In this document: piece after piece, positions 25,004 through 33,764 of the stretch
Layout: the number at the start of each line of letters is the position of its first letter
Numbering within the stretch: position 1 is the stretch's first letter
Assembly: GCA_017479705.1 (NCBI GenBank)
Contig: JAFVCA010000037.1
Span: 56,402-120,401 of the forward strand
DNA length: 64,000 nt
Direction of reading: 5' to 3'
DNA from: Bacteroidales bacterium
Lineage (GTDB): Bacteria; Bacteroidota; Bacteroidia; Bacteroidales; P3
Program-made: the position numbers and the translations under genes
The notes under the pieces: generated by a model
Databases searched by the model: none
What the model was told of the DNA's origin: nothing
The model's input: the letters and a program-made list of their open reading frames with translations, nothing else

Positions 25004-25840
25004 ATGCGTAATATGAAGAAATACATCGTTTTATCGTTGGTTCTGCTGGTTGCTGGCACCGCTTTTGCCGGCAATAAACCCCGCAAATCTTCCCGTCAGG
25101 AAATGGGCATCAACGGCAATGCCATATACGTGATTGAGTACACCTACGACATCCACGGTGGCCGTAACGGTGGCCGTCAGCTCATCTGCATCGACTCCAT
25201 CACCTTCGACAAGCGCGGCAATTTCCAAGACAAATACCGCACCAAGGATGGGGAATACACATGGTATTCATACTACTTCGATGTCCACGGCTATGCCTTG
25301 GGTTGGAACGAATACAACCGTGCCCGCCAGCTCACCGGCCGCACCGCCTATCGCAACGACGAGAACGGCAACCGTATCGAGCGCACCGTCTTCATGGGCG
25401 ACCACATGACCAAGAAAGAGTCCTCCCGCTACGAGAACAACCGCCTTGTCGAGGAGCAAAGCTTTGCCCCCGACGGCACCCTCACCGAGAAGCGCGTTTA
25501 CAAGTACGACGCTGCCGGCAACAACTCCGAGATGGAGTTCTACGACCGCGACGGCGAGCTCACACAGCGCTACCTCTACAAGTACGACAGCCATGGCAAC
25601 CGCATCGAGTGGCGTTTCTACGACGCCGACGACTTCCTCGTGGCCCTCACCACCTACTATTATGACGACCACGACAACCTCATCGAGCTCTCCTCTTTCA
25701 ACTACGACGAGCACCTCAACTGGAAACACAGCTATGTCTTCGAATACGACGAGGACGACAACTGGGTGCGCCAGACCATCTATCGCAACAACGTGGCCTA
25801 CCAGGTCATTGAGCGCGAAATCGCCTTCCCCGTCTATTGA
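25004..25840 (+). CDS. Secreted YD-repeat-like protein
   Basis: 278 aa with a signal peptide (MKKYIVLSLVLLVAGTAFA). The mature part is a series of roughly 20-22 residue units of the form YxYDxxGNxxExxxYDxDGxL (KYDAAGNNSEMEFYDRDGEL, KYDSHGNRIEWRFYDADDFL, YYDDHDNLIELSSF), resembling RHS/YD or YwqK-type beta repeats. It is far too short to be an RHS toxin. Exported, role unknown. Promoter at 24972-24980 and a terminator at 25898-25935. Confidence 0.75.
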   Translation: MRNMKKYIVLSLVLLVAGTAFAGNKPRKSSRQEMGINGNAIYVIEYTYDIHGGRNGGRQLICIDSITFDKRGNFQDKYRTKDGEYTWYSYYFDVHGYALGWNEYNRARQLTGRTAYRNDENGNRIERTVFMGDHMTKKESSRYENNRLVEEQSFAPDGTLTEKRVYKYDAAGNNSEMEFYDRDGELTQRYLYKYDSHGNRIEWRFYDADDFLVALTTYYYDDHDNLIELSSFNYDEHLNWKHSYVFEYDEDDNWVRQTIYRNNVAYQVIEREIAFPVY

Positions 25841-25897
25841 TGCCCCTGCCGCAGCTCCGCACAAGGGGCGCGGATGGAAGAGAGATACCCCACTACT

Positions 25898-25935
25898 GTG
25901 CCTCGCAGCCGCTGAGTCCTGCGAGGCACATTTTT
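25898..25935 (+). terminator. Rho-independent terminator
   Basis: GTGCCTCGCAG (25898-25908) and CTGCGAGGCAC (25919-25929) form a perfect 11-bp stem followed by ATTTTT. Confidence 0.85.
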
Positions 25936-26272
25936 CATTATTGGCTCTTGCCTAACACTTTCGCCACTCCTTGTTCCTAATATCTCGGTTATTTTTCCAA
26001 CATTTATCCCAACCCTATTGGGCGAATTCGCCCCGAAGGAACCTCCCTGTGGGGTGCAGCGAGTGGCGCAACAGCGGGGCTGCCGGTTGTCGGCGATGGG
26101 CGGACGGCAACTCCATGCGCTGGCAGGAGATATATAAATATTGTTAAAACCCCAGGGCGGGTCCATGGAGCCTTTATTTTTTTGTATCTTTGTACTTCGT
26201 TTTGAGCGGGTGTAAGGTGTTTATATGTTTGAATAATAAAAAGTTAAACACATATATCGAGAATCGGTGATT
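25936..26272. other. Intergenic stretch upstream of the TonB receptor
   Basis: No gene is supported. It contains a perfect 14-bp palindrome GGGCGAATTCGCCC at 26020-26033, a possible operator-like site, and the promoter TATCTTTG at 26185-26192 followed by an 80-nt leader. Confidence 0.6.
26185..26192 (+). promoter_or_regulatory. Promoter for the TonB receptor operon
   Basis: TATCTTTG on the plus strand, about 80 nt upstream of the start codon. Confidence 0.65.
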
Positions 26273-29200
26273 ATGATTGAAAAAACGTTTGTACGCTTGT
26301 TGGCCCTTTGTCTGGGCCTGTTCTTTTCGGTGACGGCTATGGCCCAGAGCACCACCTCGACCATCGAGGGGCGTGTGGTTGACGACAACGGCCCTTTGGC
26401 CGATGCCATGGTCACCGCCGTCTACACCCCGTCGGGGCTGTCCTACCATGCTTTTACCAATCGCGAAGGCGGTTACCGCATCAACGGCGTTGCCGCGGGC
26501 GGCCCTTACACCGTCAAGGTGGAGCTGATGGGGCGTAAACCCGCCTTTGTGCAGAACGTGACGGCGCCGCTGGGCGACCGCGTGGTGCTTGATTTTGTGC
26601 TCAAGATGGCCAGCACAGTGCTGGACGAGGTGGTGGTGACCGACGGCAGGATCCGTTCGGGCATGAACATACACAACTCCGGCGCATCGACCATTGTAAG
26701 CAGCCGCGCCATGGGCGACATGCCCACCGTCAGCCGCAACCTCTACGACGTGCTGCGCCTCACGCCGCAGGGCGTCAGCACGGCCAATGGCTTCATGGTG
26801 GGTGGCGGCAATTTCCGCAGTTCGGTGGTGACGGTGGACGGCGCCTCGTTCAACAATGCTTTCGGCATAGGGTCGAGTCTGCCGGCAGGGGGCAGCCCGC
26901 TGTCGTTGGACGCTATTGACCAGCTGTCGGTCAGCATCACCCCCTTCGATGTGAGGCACAGCGGCTTTCAGGGCGGCGCCATCAATATGGTGACCAAGCA
27001 GGGCGGCAACGACTGGCATGCCTCCCTCTATGACTATTACAGCAGCAGTTGGCTGAGCGGCAAGCGTCTGGGCAGCGTGGAACTGCCGAAGAGCAATACG
27101 CTGAACAATGTGACGGGTCTGACGCTGAGCGGTCCCATTGTCAAGGACAGGCTGTTCTTCTTCCTCAATGCGGAATATGTGCCGGAGTATGTGCCGGGGG
27201 CTTCGGCCCAGGCCCGTGCCAACGAGGGTGCCGCCTGGGGCGGCAATGGCTACAACCGCCCCACAGCGGGCCGCATGGACAGCATACGCCACTACCTGAT
27301 GGATGAATATGGCTATGACCCCGGACAGTATCAGAACTACTCCGTCAATGCGTCGGACTATAGGTTGCTGGCCCGTCTTGACTGGATTGTGGACAGCAAC
27401 AATCATTTCAATATCCGCTTCAGCCATACACACACCACCACTTCCGAATCGTCCAACTCCATGAGCGGCATCGGCGGCACCAACACGTCGTTTATGCTCG
27501 ACGGAGAGAGGTATACGTTCAACCGCTATTCCGAGGGGCGTTTGTCGGACTATGCGTTGATGTTCCAGTCGGCACGGTACACGAAGAACCAGGACTTCTC
27601 GTCGGTGGCTGCGGAGTTGGACAGCCGTCTCTGGGGCGGGCGCGGGAACAATGTGCTGCGTGCCACGTGGTCCTATCAGAATGAGCCGCGCGGCCACTAC
27701 GGCGACTATTTCCCAACAGTGGACATCCTGGAGCCCTACACCGCTGCTGACGGCAGCCGGAAGTATGCCCTCTACACCACCTTCGGTCTGGACCCTTCGA
27801 CCTATATGACGGCCAACAAGGTCGGCACCTTCAACGTCACCGATGAGTTGACATACAGCACCGGCATGCACACGCTGCTGGCGGGTGTGCAGCTGGAGCG
27901 CAGCAATATCCGCAACGTTTATATGCCCGGCGGTGCGGGCTGGTATGTCTTCGACTCGTGGAGCAGCTTTGTCAACCACCGCGATCCGGTGCTCTTCATG
28001 GTGGCCTACGCCAACCAGGAGGACCGTTTGGCTCTGCCGGAGTATGTGTTCAATTATCTTCAGCCCTCGGTCTATGTGCAGGACGAGATGGAGTTCAGCC
28101 GTTTCTTCAAGTTGACGGCGGGACTGCGGTTGGAGGTGCCGGTTATCCGTTTTGCCAACGACAACCACAATGTGGCGTTCACGCAGTTTGTGGCAGAGCA
28201 CCCTGAGAGCACCTTTGCGGGGCTGGACCCCGGCGACATGCCGCGGGTGCGGGTGAATGTGTCGCCCCGTGTGGGGTTCAACTGGGACGTGACCCGCGAC
28301 CGCAAGGTGGTGTTGCGCGGCGGCACGGGCCTCTTCACAGGCCGCATACCCAATGTGTGGTTGGTGAATGCCCTGTCCAGTTCGAATGTGATGTTGAACC
28401 AATATGTGGCCAACCCGCAGACGCAGAACCCCGTCTTGCCGTTCAGCCCCATCCGCGAGGAAATTATCAACAGTGTGCCTGAGGGCCAGAGTGCTGGGCT
28501 ACCCTCTTCGCCGGTGATATTGGACAGAAACCTGCGGATGCCCACCAGCTGGAAGAGCTCGCTGGCGATGGACGCCCAACTGCCGTGGGGCGTGCAGGGC
28601 AGCGTGGAGGGAATCCTCTCCTACAACTACCATGAGGTGATGGCCACGATGCTGGGCTATGTGCCGGCCGACTCGTTGCGGCTGCCCGGCGAGGAGCATG
28701 GGCGCGTGGCATATCGGAAAGAGGCCGAGGCCAATGGAATGTCCGGCTATCACTTGCACAACGCCGAGGGGCTGCACGGACGTTACCTCTCCGTGGTGGC
28801 CCAGTTGCAGAAGCATTTCGGCTTCGGGCTGGATGTGATGGCGGCCTATACCTACAGCTCGTCGCTGTCGGTGTTAGAGAATGGCGGCGACGCTGTCTAT
28901 ACGCTCACGCAGACCAGCACCGTGCACGGCGACAACAGGCCGGAGCTGGGCTATACCGCTTTTGTGGCACCGCACAGGCTGATAGCCTCCGCCAATTACA
29001 CCATCCATGAGGGACGCCGCACCGCCACGCATGTGGGTTTGTTCTATGAGGGCTACCACGTGGGGATGGTGAACGACATGGCTCTGTCCGGGCTGTCGTA
29101 CCTGATGAACAATGTGGGCGGCGTCAATGCCTCGAGGCTGGTCTATGTGCCTACCGACGAGGAGCTGGGTGGAATGCCTTTTGTGACGGACGAGAACCGC

Positions 29201-29551
29201 GAGGAGTACCGTCAGTTTATAGCCAGCGACCGCTACCTGAGCTGTCACCGGGGCGAGTACACCATGCGGGGAGCTATGCGCGCCCCTTGGCATAACAGGT
29301 TGGACCTGAAAGTGCGCCAGCAGTTCTATTTTGACATCCATGGGCAGCGCACCACGCTGGAGGTGGGCGCGGACATCAACAACGTGGCCAATATGCTCAA
29401 CAGCGAGTGGGGCACGTACAAGCAAATCACCTCGCAGACCATCCTGGAGTACAAGGATGGGAAGTACACCTTCACAGAGCCGAAATGGAATGTGTACAGC
29501 AATCTGCTTTCGGCCTGGCAGGTGCTGCTGCATGTGCGCTATTCGTTCTGA
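26273..29551 (+). CDS. Oar-like TonB-dependent outer membrane receptor
   Basis: 1092 aa. After a signal peptide (FVRLLALCLGLFFSVTAMAQ) comes a carboxypeptidase-regulatory-like domain (STIEGRVVDDNGPLADAMVT, about residues 25-105). A TonB plug follows with VVVTDG and VDGASFNNAFG, GGAINMVTKQGG (about 110-250). A long barrel of aromatic-rich strands ends in LHVRYSF, the usual terminal phenylalanine. The architecture is the Oar/SusC-like type without a SusD partner nearby. It imports a large substrate across the outer membrane; the substrate is unknown. A GTG six bases upstream (26267) could also start translation, but ATG is preferred. The dihydrouridine synthase starts one base after the stop. 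Confidence 0.9.
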   Translation: MIEKTFVRLLALCLGLFFSVTAMAQSTTSTIEGRVVDDNGPLADAMVTAVYTPSGLSYHAFTNREGGYRINGVAAGGPYTVKVELMGRKPAFVQNVTAPLGDRVVLDFVLKMASTVLDEVVVTDGRIRSGMNIHNSGASTIVSSRAMGDMPTVSRNLYDVLRLTPQGVSTANGFMVGGGNFRSSVVTVDGASFNNAFGIGSSLPAGGSPLSLDAIDQLSVSITPFDVRHSGFQGGAINMVTKQGGNDWHASLYDYYSSSWLSGKRLGSVELPKSNTLNNVTGLTLSGPIVKDRLFFFLNAEYVPEYVPGASAQARANEGAAWGGNGYNRPTAGRMDSIRHYLMDEYGYDPGQYQNYSVNASDYRLLARLDWIVDSNNHFNIRFSHTHTTTSESSNSMSGIGGTNTSFMLDGERYTFNRYSEGRLSDYALMFQSARYTKNQDFSSVAAELDSRLWGGRGNNVLRATWSYQNEPRGHYGDYFPTVDILEPYTAADGSRKYALYTTFGLDPSTYMTANKVGTFNVTDELTYSTGMHTLLAGVQLERSNIRNVYMPGGAGWYVFDSWSSFVNHRDPVLFMVAYANQEDRLALPEYVFNYLQPSVYVQDEMEFSRFFKLTAGLRLEVPVIRFANDNHNVAFTQFVAEHPESTFAGLDPGDMPRVRVNVSPRVGFNWDVTRDRKVVLRGGTGLFTGRIPNVWLVNALSSSNVMLNQYVANPQTQNPVLPFSPIREEIINSVPEGQSAGLPSSPVILDRNLRMPTSWKSSLAMDAQLPWGVQGSVEGILSYNYHEVMATMLGYVPADSLRLPGEEHGRVAYRKEAEANGMSGYHLHNAEGLHGRYLSVVAQLQKHFGFGLDVMAAYTYSSSLSVLENGGDAVYTLTQTSTVHGDNRPELGYTAFVAPHRLIASANYTIHEGRRTATHVGLFYEGYHVGMVNDMALSGLSYLMNNVGGVNASRLVYVPTDEELGGMPFVTDENREEYRQFIASDRYLSCHRGEYTMRGAMRAPWHNRLDLKVRQQFYFDIHGQRTTLEVGADINNVANMLNSEWGTYKQITSQTILEYKDGKYTFTEPKWNVYSNLLSAWQVLLHVRYSF

Positions 29552-29552
29552 C

Positions 29553-30470
29553 ATGGAGGGCACGGAGAAGCCTTTTGTTGCCTTTGCCCCGTTGCAGGGC
29601 TATACGGACTGCGTCTACCGCCGTGCGCACAGTGAGGTGGCTGGAGGGGTGGGGGAGTACTACACTCCCTTTGTGCGGATGGAAGGCGGCGAGCCACGCC
29701 GCAAGGATTTGCGTGATATTGATTTGGGGCGAAACGGCGGTGTGCCCACGGTGCCGCAGGTGATAGCCCGCGACCGCGATGAGTTTGCGCGGCTGTGCGA
29801 CGCGGTGCAAGCGGCGGGCTGGCGGCGCGTGGACTTGAACATGGGATGCCCTTTCCCCATGCAGGTGAAGGCCGGCAGGGGCAGCGGATTGCTGGCGAGC
29901 GCAGAGCGTGTGGCGGCTATCGGCGAGGAGATGAAGCAGCGGAGCGAAGTGCGGTTCTCGGTCAAGATGCGGTTGGGGCAGGAGGATGCGGAGGAGTGCA
30001 TGCGGCTGTTGCCGATATTGAATGAGCTGCCGTTGGAACATGTGACGATGCATCCCCGACTGGGTAAACAGCAGTATAAGGGTGTGCCGGACAAGGATGC
30101 TTTCGGACGGTTTGTGGAGGGTTGTCGGCAGCGCGTGGTATATAATGGCGACCTGCTTTCGGTGGAGGATGTGGCGGAGGTGATGCAGCGTTGGCCTATG
30201 CTGAAAGGTGTGATGATGGGGCGCGGACTGTTGGCACGGCCATGGATGCTGAGCGGGAAGGAGCCACAGACGGTGGTGCAGGAGATGCACACGAGGGTAT
30301 ATGAACATGTCTGCTCGGTGCTGCAAGGCGACAGCCAGATACTGGCACGGCTGCACGCTTTCTGGGAGTATCAGACTGCGTTGTTGGACAAGAAGCAGTA
30401 CAAAGCCATTATGAAAAGCGGAAGTCTGAGGAACTACCGCGCGGCTATCGCCGCCCTTAAGTGGTGCTAA
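29553..30470 (+). CDS. tRNA-dihydrouridine synthase family protein
   Basis: 305 aa FMN enzyme reducing uridine in the tRNA D-loop. Motifs: FAPLQGYTDCVYRR (residue 10), DLNMGCPFPMQVKAGRGSGLL with catalytic Cys (about 94), FSVKMRLG (about 133), HVTMHPRLGKQQYKG (about 165), VVYNGDLLS (about 195) and GVMMGRGLLARPWM (about 220). It is slightly short and carries FPMQVK where DusB types have a Lys-containing loop. The start is one base after the TonB receptor stop, so they share a transcript. A longer ORF extending back into the receptor is spurious. Confidence 0.9.
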   Translation: MEGTEKPFVAFAPLQGYTDCVYRRAHSEVAGGVGEYYTPFVRMEGGEPRRKDLRDIDLGRNGGVPTVPQVIARDRDEFARLCDAVQAAGWRRVDLNMGCPFPMQVKAGRGSGLLASAERVAAIGEEMKQRSEVRFSVKMRLGQEDAEECMRLLPILNELPLEHVTMHPRLGKQQYKGVPDKDAFGRFVEGCRQRVVYNGDLLSVEDVAEVMQRWPMLKGVMMGRGLLARPWMLSGKEPQTVVQEMHTRVYEHVCSVLQGDSQILARLHAFWEYQTALLDKKQYKAIMKSGSLRNYRAAIAALKWC

Positions 30471-30514
30471 GCAGCAAAAAGAAGGAGAATTTCCGCAGAT
30501 TGAAAAAAAAGTTG

Positions 30515-30524
30515 TATCTTTGCA
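30515..30524 (+). promoter_or_regulatory. Promoter for the DUF4160-DUF2442 fusion
   Basis: TATCTTTGCA preceded by an A8 run and TTG, 44 nt upstream of the start codon. Confidence 0.7.
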
Positions 30525-30567
30525 TCGCGAATAGGTAAAAGGACTATATGAAGAGATAACAATTGAT

Positions 30568-31146
30568 ATGCCAGAGATAAGTCGGTTTTATGGTGTTATC
30601 ATCTTGATGTTCATCGATGACCACAATCCTCCGCATATTCATGTGCGTTACGGGGGTACAAGAGCGAGCATCACTATAGAGAATCATATTGTAAAAGGCC
30701 AGTTGCCACAAAGATTGCTGAATATGGTTCTCCAATGGATGGACAAACATCATGACGAGCTGGTGGAGAATTGGAAGAGATTAGAAAGATTTGAAGCCCC
30801 AAACCCTATTGCACCTTTTGAAAAAATGACAGACAATAAGCGTTTTGACCATGAGAATAGAAGAGTGACAGATGTTGAATATCTGCACGACTATACTATG
30901 TTGCTTGAGTTCAACATGGGAGGAAAGCGCATTGTCGATTTTGAACCCTTGATGAAGGGGAGGCATTTCTTTGAAGAGCTGTTAGACCCGAAGAAGTTTA
31001 TCCAATTCGGACTTACGGGAGAAACGCTTGAATGGTATAACGGTGTGGATTTTGACCCTGATTATCTGTACGAACATGGTACAGAGCCCTACAATGTAGA
31101 CGATGACAATCCCATACCATCTGCAGCAGAACCTGCAACGGTATAG
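30568..31146 (+). CDS. DUF4160-DUF2442 fusion protein
   Basis: 192 aa. Residues 1-75 match DUF4160 (PEISRFYGVIILMFIDDHNPPHIHVRY, then KGQLPQRLLNMVLQWMDKHHDELVENW). Residues about 95-170 match DUF2442 (RRVTDVEYLHDYTMLLEFNMGGKRIVDFEPLM, LDPKKFIQFGL). The two domains are usually separate neighbouring genes, sometimes considered toxin-antitoxin-like; here they are one chain with a 20-residue linker. Own promoter at 30515-30524. Biochemical role unknown. Confidence 0.85.
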   Translation: MPEISRFYGVIILMFIDDHNPPHIHVRYGGTRASITIENHIVKGQLPQRLLNMVLQWMDKHHDELVENWKRLERFEAPNPIAPFEKMTDNKRFDHENRRVTDVEYLHDYTMLLEFNMGGKRIVDFEPLMKGRHFFEELLDPKKFIQFGLTGETLEWYNGVDFDPDYLYEHGTEPYNVDDDNPIPSAAEPATV

Positions 31147-31161
31147 CGATAGCAGATGATT

Positions 31162-31881
31162 TTAGAATAGTGCCAGTTGCCTGACGCCTTGGGCGCAGTA
31201 GTGCTGGTAGGGGCAGGCGTAGGGTTCGAGGCAGTGCTGGCCGGTGGGGGTGGCGGGCTCGCCGTGACGGAGGATGTCTTTCATAATGGAGATGTTGCGC
31301 TCGATGGTGTCTGCTTCGGCGGCGAGCTCGGCGGTAAGGTCTATGATGGCAAAGCGGTTGTCGGAATTATCTGAGTAATCTGAGTAATCAGAATGGTCGG
31401 AGCTATCCGATTGAGCATTGGCGTGGACGATGCTGAAGGTGTGGACTGGGCGGCAGTGGGAAATGACGTAGTGTTGCAGGGCGGCATCGCGGCGGTAGGT
31501 GTCGCTGAGGGTGCTGCCTGATTTAACCTCGTAGATGTCCAACGAGCCGTCGGGACGACGATGCACGACATCGGCCAATACCAGAACATCGTCATATTGG
31601 AATCCAGCCTCGAAGAGGTCGGCGGTGTCGTCGCGGTCCAATAGCTGGGCTGTGAGGGCAGGGTAGGCGCTGGTGTTGCGCTTGAGTTGGGCACTGATGT
31701 CTATGCCGTCAGCGAAGGTGTCCTTAAAAGCGTATTCGAAGTCGCGGCCATGGTCGAAACGGCGCATCTGCTCGGCGGTGTAGCGGGCGAGCTTGGGGTT
31801 GAAGACATCTAACCAGAGTGCGCGGTCGCACTGAAGACCACGGATGTATTTGGATTTGGTGAGGAGATAGCCTTGAGGCAT
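31162..31881 (-). CDS. Cas4/RecB-like PD-(D/E)XK protein
   Basis: 239 aa. The start LLTKSKYIRGLQCDRALWLD is the N-terminal Cys-containing motif of DUF2779/Cas4-like nucleases. The core has FQYDDVLVLADVVHR and LDIYEVKSGSTLSDTYRRDAALQ (D-x-EVK, about residues 95-140). The C-terminus has EPYACPYQHYCAQG, giving a four-Cys Fe-S-type cluster with the first Cys. A Ser/Asp/Tyr insert (SDHSDYSDYSDNSDN) at about residue 160 is coded by a short repeat related to that at 11045. It is far from the CRISPR locus, so it is probably not an adaptation Cas4. Only one domain of the larger DUF2779 proteins is present. Confidence 0.75.
   Translation of the reverse strand: MPQGYLLTKSKYIRGLQCDRALWLDVFNPKLARYTAEQMRRFDHGRDFEYAFKDTFADGIDISAQLKRNTSAYPALTAQLLDRDDTADLFEAGFQYDDVLVLADVVHRRPDGSLDIYEVKSGSTLSDTYRRDAALQHYVISHCRPVHTFSIVHANAQSDSSDHSDYSDYSDNSDNRFAIIDLTAELAAEADTIERNISIMKDILRHGEPATPTGQHCLEPYACPYQHYCAQGVRQLALF
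31366..31400 (-). repeat. Short in-frame repeat related to 11045-11128
   Basis: Units of TAATCTGAG/TAATCAGAA encode the Ser-Asp-Tyr-rich insert of the Cas4-like protein. The same unit occurs in an unrelated gene 20 kb away. Confidence 0.6.
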
Positions 31882-31893
31882 GGGTGCGGAGGG

Positions 31894-32481
31894 TCAAGCG
31901 TCGGTGCGGAGACGGCGTGCGACAGGGCCGTCGATGGGCAGAGGTACAAAGGAGGTCAGCATCTGGAGGAGCCCTTCGGGCTGGTCGTCGATAATGAGGT
32001 AGCGAGCATCGGTGAGGTTGTATAGCCCTTCGGATTCCATGTGGCGGAGCATCTCCATTTGCGGATTGAAGAAGCCTTGGGTGTTGAGTAGCCCCATGGG
32101 TTTGCTGCATCGGCCCAGCTGGTTGGCGACGAGAACCTCGAAGACTTCGTCGAGGGTGCCGATGCCGCCGGGGAGGGCAATGAAGGCATCGCTGTGGGCG
32201 ATGAGGTACTCTTTGCGCTCGGCCATGGATGCGACACGCACCAGCTCGGAGACGGGTTGTGAGAGGATGACTTCCTCGCTGAAGAAGGATGGAATGACCC
32301 CTACAACATGGCCGCCACCTTCGAGCGAGGCACTGCTTACGGTGCCCATAAGGCCGAGGTTGGAGCCGCCGTAGAGGAGGGTGTGTCCTCCCAGGGCGAT
32401 GAGTTGCCCCAGCTGTCGCGCGGCTGTTGTATATTTTTCACTCTTAGGGCTCGAAGAGCCACAAAAGACTGCTATGTTCAT
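31894..32481 (-). CDS. LOG-family protein (TIGR00730), possible phosphoribohydrolase
   Basis: 195 aa Rossmann-fold protein. AVFCGSSSPKSEKY at residue 4, LLYGGSNLGLMG near 35, ASMAERKEYLIAHSDAFIALPGGIGTLDEVFEVL near 85-120 with the PGGxGTxxE active-site motif. Family members cleave nucleoside 5'-monophosphates to base and ribose 5-phosphate (cytokinin-activating LOG activity in plants). Length normal. It sits 12 nt upstream of the Cas4-like gene on the same strand. Confidence 0.92.
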   Translation of the reverse strand: MNIAVFCGSSSPKSEKYTTAARQLGQLIALGGHTLLYGGSNLGLMGTVSSASLEGGGHVVGVIPSFFSEEVILSQPVSELVRVASMAERKEYLIAHSDAFIALPGGIGTLDEVFEVLVANQLGRCSKPMGLLNTQGFFNPQMEMLRHMESEGLYNLTDARYLIIDDQPEGLLQMLTSFVPLPIDGPVARRLRTDA

Positions 32482-32510
32482 TGGCGTTATTATAATAGGT
32501 TTTTGTGTGG

Positions 32511-33020
32511 TTATAACAGTTCTTCGGACCAGCCGTGGCCAAGGTCCCAGTGATAATCAATTACGAACTCGAAGTCGATGGGCAGGTTGAATTCGTCCTC
32601 CAGCAGTTCGTGCAGTTTCTCGGTGTCCACTTGATGATCTCTAATGCCCTCATGGAGCCAGCTGCCGACACAAACATAGAACTGGTCGGTTTTCTCGTCA
32701 AGGAAGACTCGGCCACGGGGGATGAGGGTGTAATTGTGCTCTTGGTAAAAGATGGATTGGGTGTCGCCTTTGGCCTCGGCACGGTGATGTTGTTTCTGCC
32801 AGTAGGTTTTGTGCAGTTTGGAGATGGTGGCGCGACCGTTGACGAAGGTGGCTTGGTCGGCATCTATCTTCTCCACGCCAAAAAGTGACTGGTTGGCGGC
32901 ATCATACCAGAAGATGCCTAACTTGGGTTTTCCATTGTCGAGGAACGGAGCCATAGAGTCCACAAGGCTGCGATGCTCCTCATTGTTGGTGTGGTTGATT
33001 CCGTTGCTGTCTTGAGTCAT
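32511..33020 (-). CDS. Conserved hypothetical protein
   Basis: 169 aa, no signal peptide or membrane segment. Recognisable stretches are KLGIFWYDAANQSLFGVEKI, YTLIPRGRVFLDEKTDQFYVCVGSWL and FVIDYHWDLGHGWSEELL. I have seen no assigned function for such sequences. The first 25 residues are polar and may be an over-extended start, with MAPFLDNGKPKLG as the alternative. Confidence 0.65.
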   Translation of the reverse strand: MTQDSNGINHTNNEEHRSLVDSMAPFLDNGKPKLGIFWYDAANQSLFGVEKIDADQATFVNGRATISKLHKTYWQKQHHRAEAKGDTQSIFYQEHNYTLIPRGRVFLDEKTDQFYVCVGSWLHEGIRDHQVDTEKLHELLEDEFNLPIDFEFVIDYHWDLGHGWSEELL

Positions 33021-33028
33021 ATTGTATG

Positions 33029-33112
33029 TTATTTTCTTTTAGTTAGAACTGCGAAGGCTGAGATGATGAGGCCAAGGGCAGCAGAGGCCAGTGCGCTGAC
33101 AGAAATGTTCAT
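33029..33112 (-). CDS. 27-aa small membrane peptide ORF
   Basis: ATG at 33112, TAA at 33029. The peptide MNISVSALASAALGLI followed by a hydrophobic stretch and the tail LTKRK forms one membrane helix with positive-inside ending. It sits in the short gap between the hypothetical gene and the flavin reductase-like gene on the same strand. Support is composition and placement only. Confidence 0.35.
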   Translation of the reverse strand: MNISVSALASAALGLIISAFAVLTKRK

Positions 33113-33133
33113 TGCATTAGGATTGGTTAGGGG

Positions 33134-33748
33134 TTATCGTTTCCATGCTCCGATGACTTCGCCGATGTAGATGGTATGGACACCGGCACTGAAGTCGGCG
33201 TACCACTTCTTGGGTGTGTCGTTGCGGAAGTCGGCCGGGGTTTGGTGCCAGGCGGTCATGGTCTCGCACTCTATGACCAGGTCAGCCTCGGTGTAGTATG
33301 GGGTGCCGTGTTCGGTGTAGGCGACGTGGAGGCCGAGGGCGGCAGCTTTGTCGCCGTCGCGACCGCTGTGCGAGCCGAGATATTTGGCTATCTTGGGGTC
33401 GGAGAAGTGCATGATGGTGAAGCGGGGATAGCGTTCCATGAACTCGTAGGTGTAGCGTGCGGGAGCCACGTAGACGGTGACGGCGGGACGGTTGTGGCCA
33501 AGGTAGTTGCCGATAGAGCCCCAGCCGATGGTCATGGCGTTGTCGACGGTGGTGTCGCCGCTGCAAAGGATGAGGTTTTCGGTGAAGAAGGTGAATCCGT
33601 TCTCCTCGAATTCCTTCTGGACATTGAAGGCTTTCATCTCGGTGCGTTGGGAGGGCTTGGGGTCTTGCTTTTTGTCGGGGTTGTTGGGATTGGGGTTGAA
33701 CCGGCCTAAAAGGGCTGCGGCGAGGAGGGCAAATAAGGAGTGCTTCAT
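33134..33748 (-). CDS. Exported flavin reductase-like protein
   Basis: 204 aa from the MKHSLFALLAAALLG start; a longer start at 33793 adds 15 residues without a signal peptide pattern and is not favoured. The mature part has the split-barrel flavin reductase fold: ENLILCSGDTTVDNAMTIGWGSIGNY, then RPAVTVYVAPARYTYEFMER and FTIMHFSDPKIAKYLGSHSGRDGDK. Such proteins bind FMN and reduce it with NAD(P)H or act as small redox proteins. Export is unusual, and the expected lipobox Cys is replaced (LLGRFN). Confidence 0.8.
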   Translation of the reverse strand: MKHSLFALLAAALLGRFNPNPNNPDKKQDPKPSQRTEMKAFNVQKEFEENGFTFFTENLILCSGDTTVDNAMTIGWGSIGNYLGHNRPAVTVYVAPARYTYEFMERYPRFTIMHFSDPKIAKYLGSHSGRDGDKAAALGLHVAYTEHGTPYYTEADLVIECETMTAWHQTPADFRNDTPKKWYADFSAGVHTIYIGEVIGAWKR

Positions 33749-33764
33749 ATTGTTTTGTGGGGGA

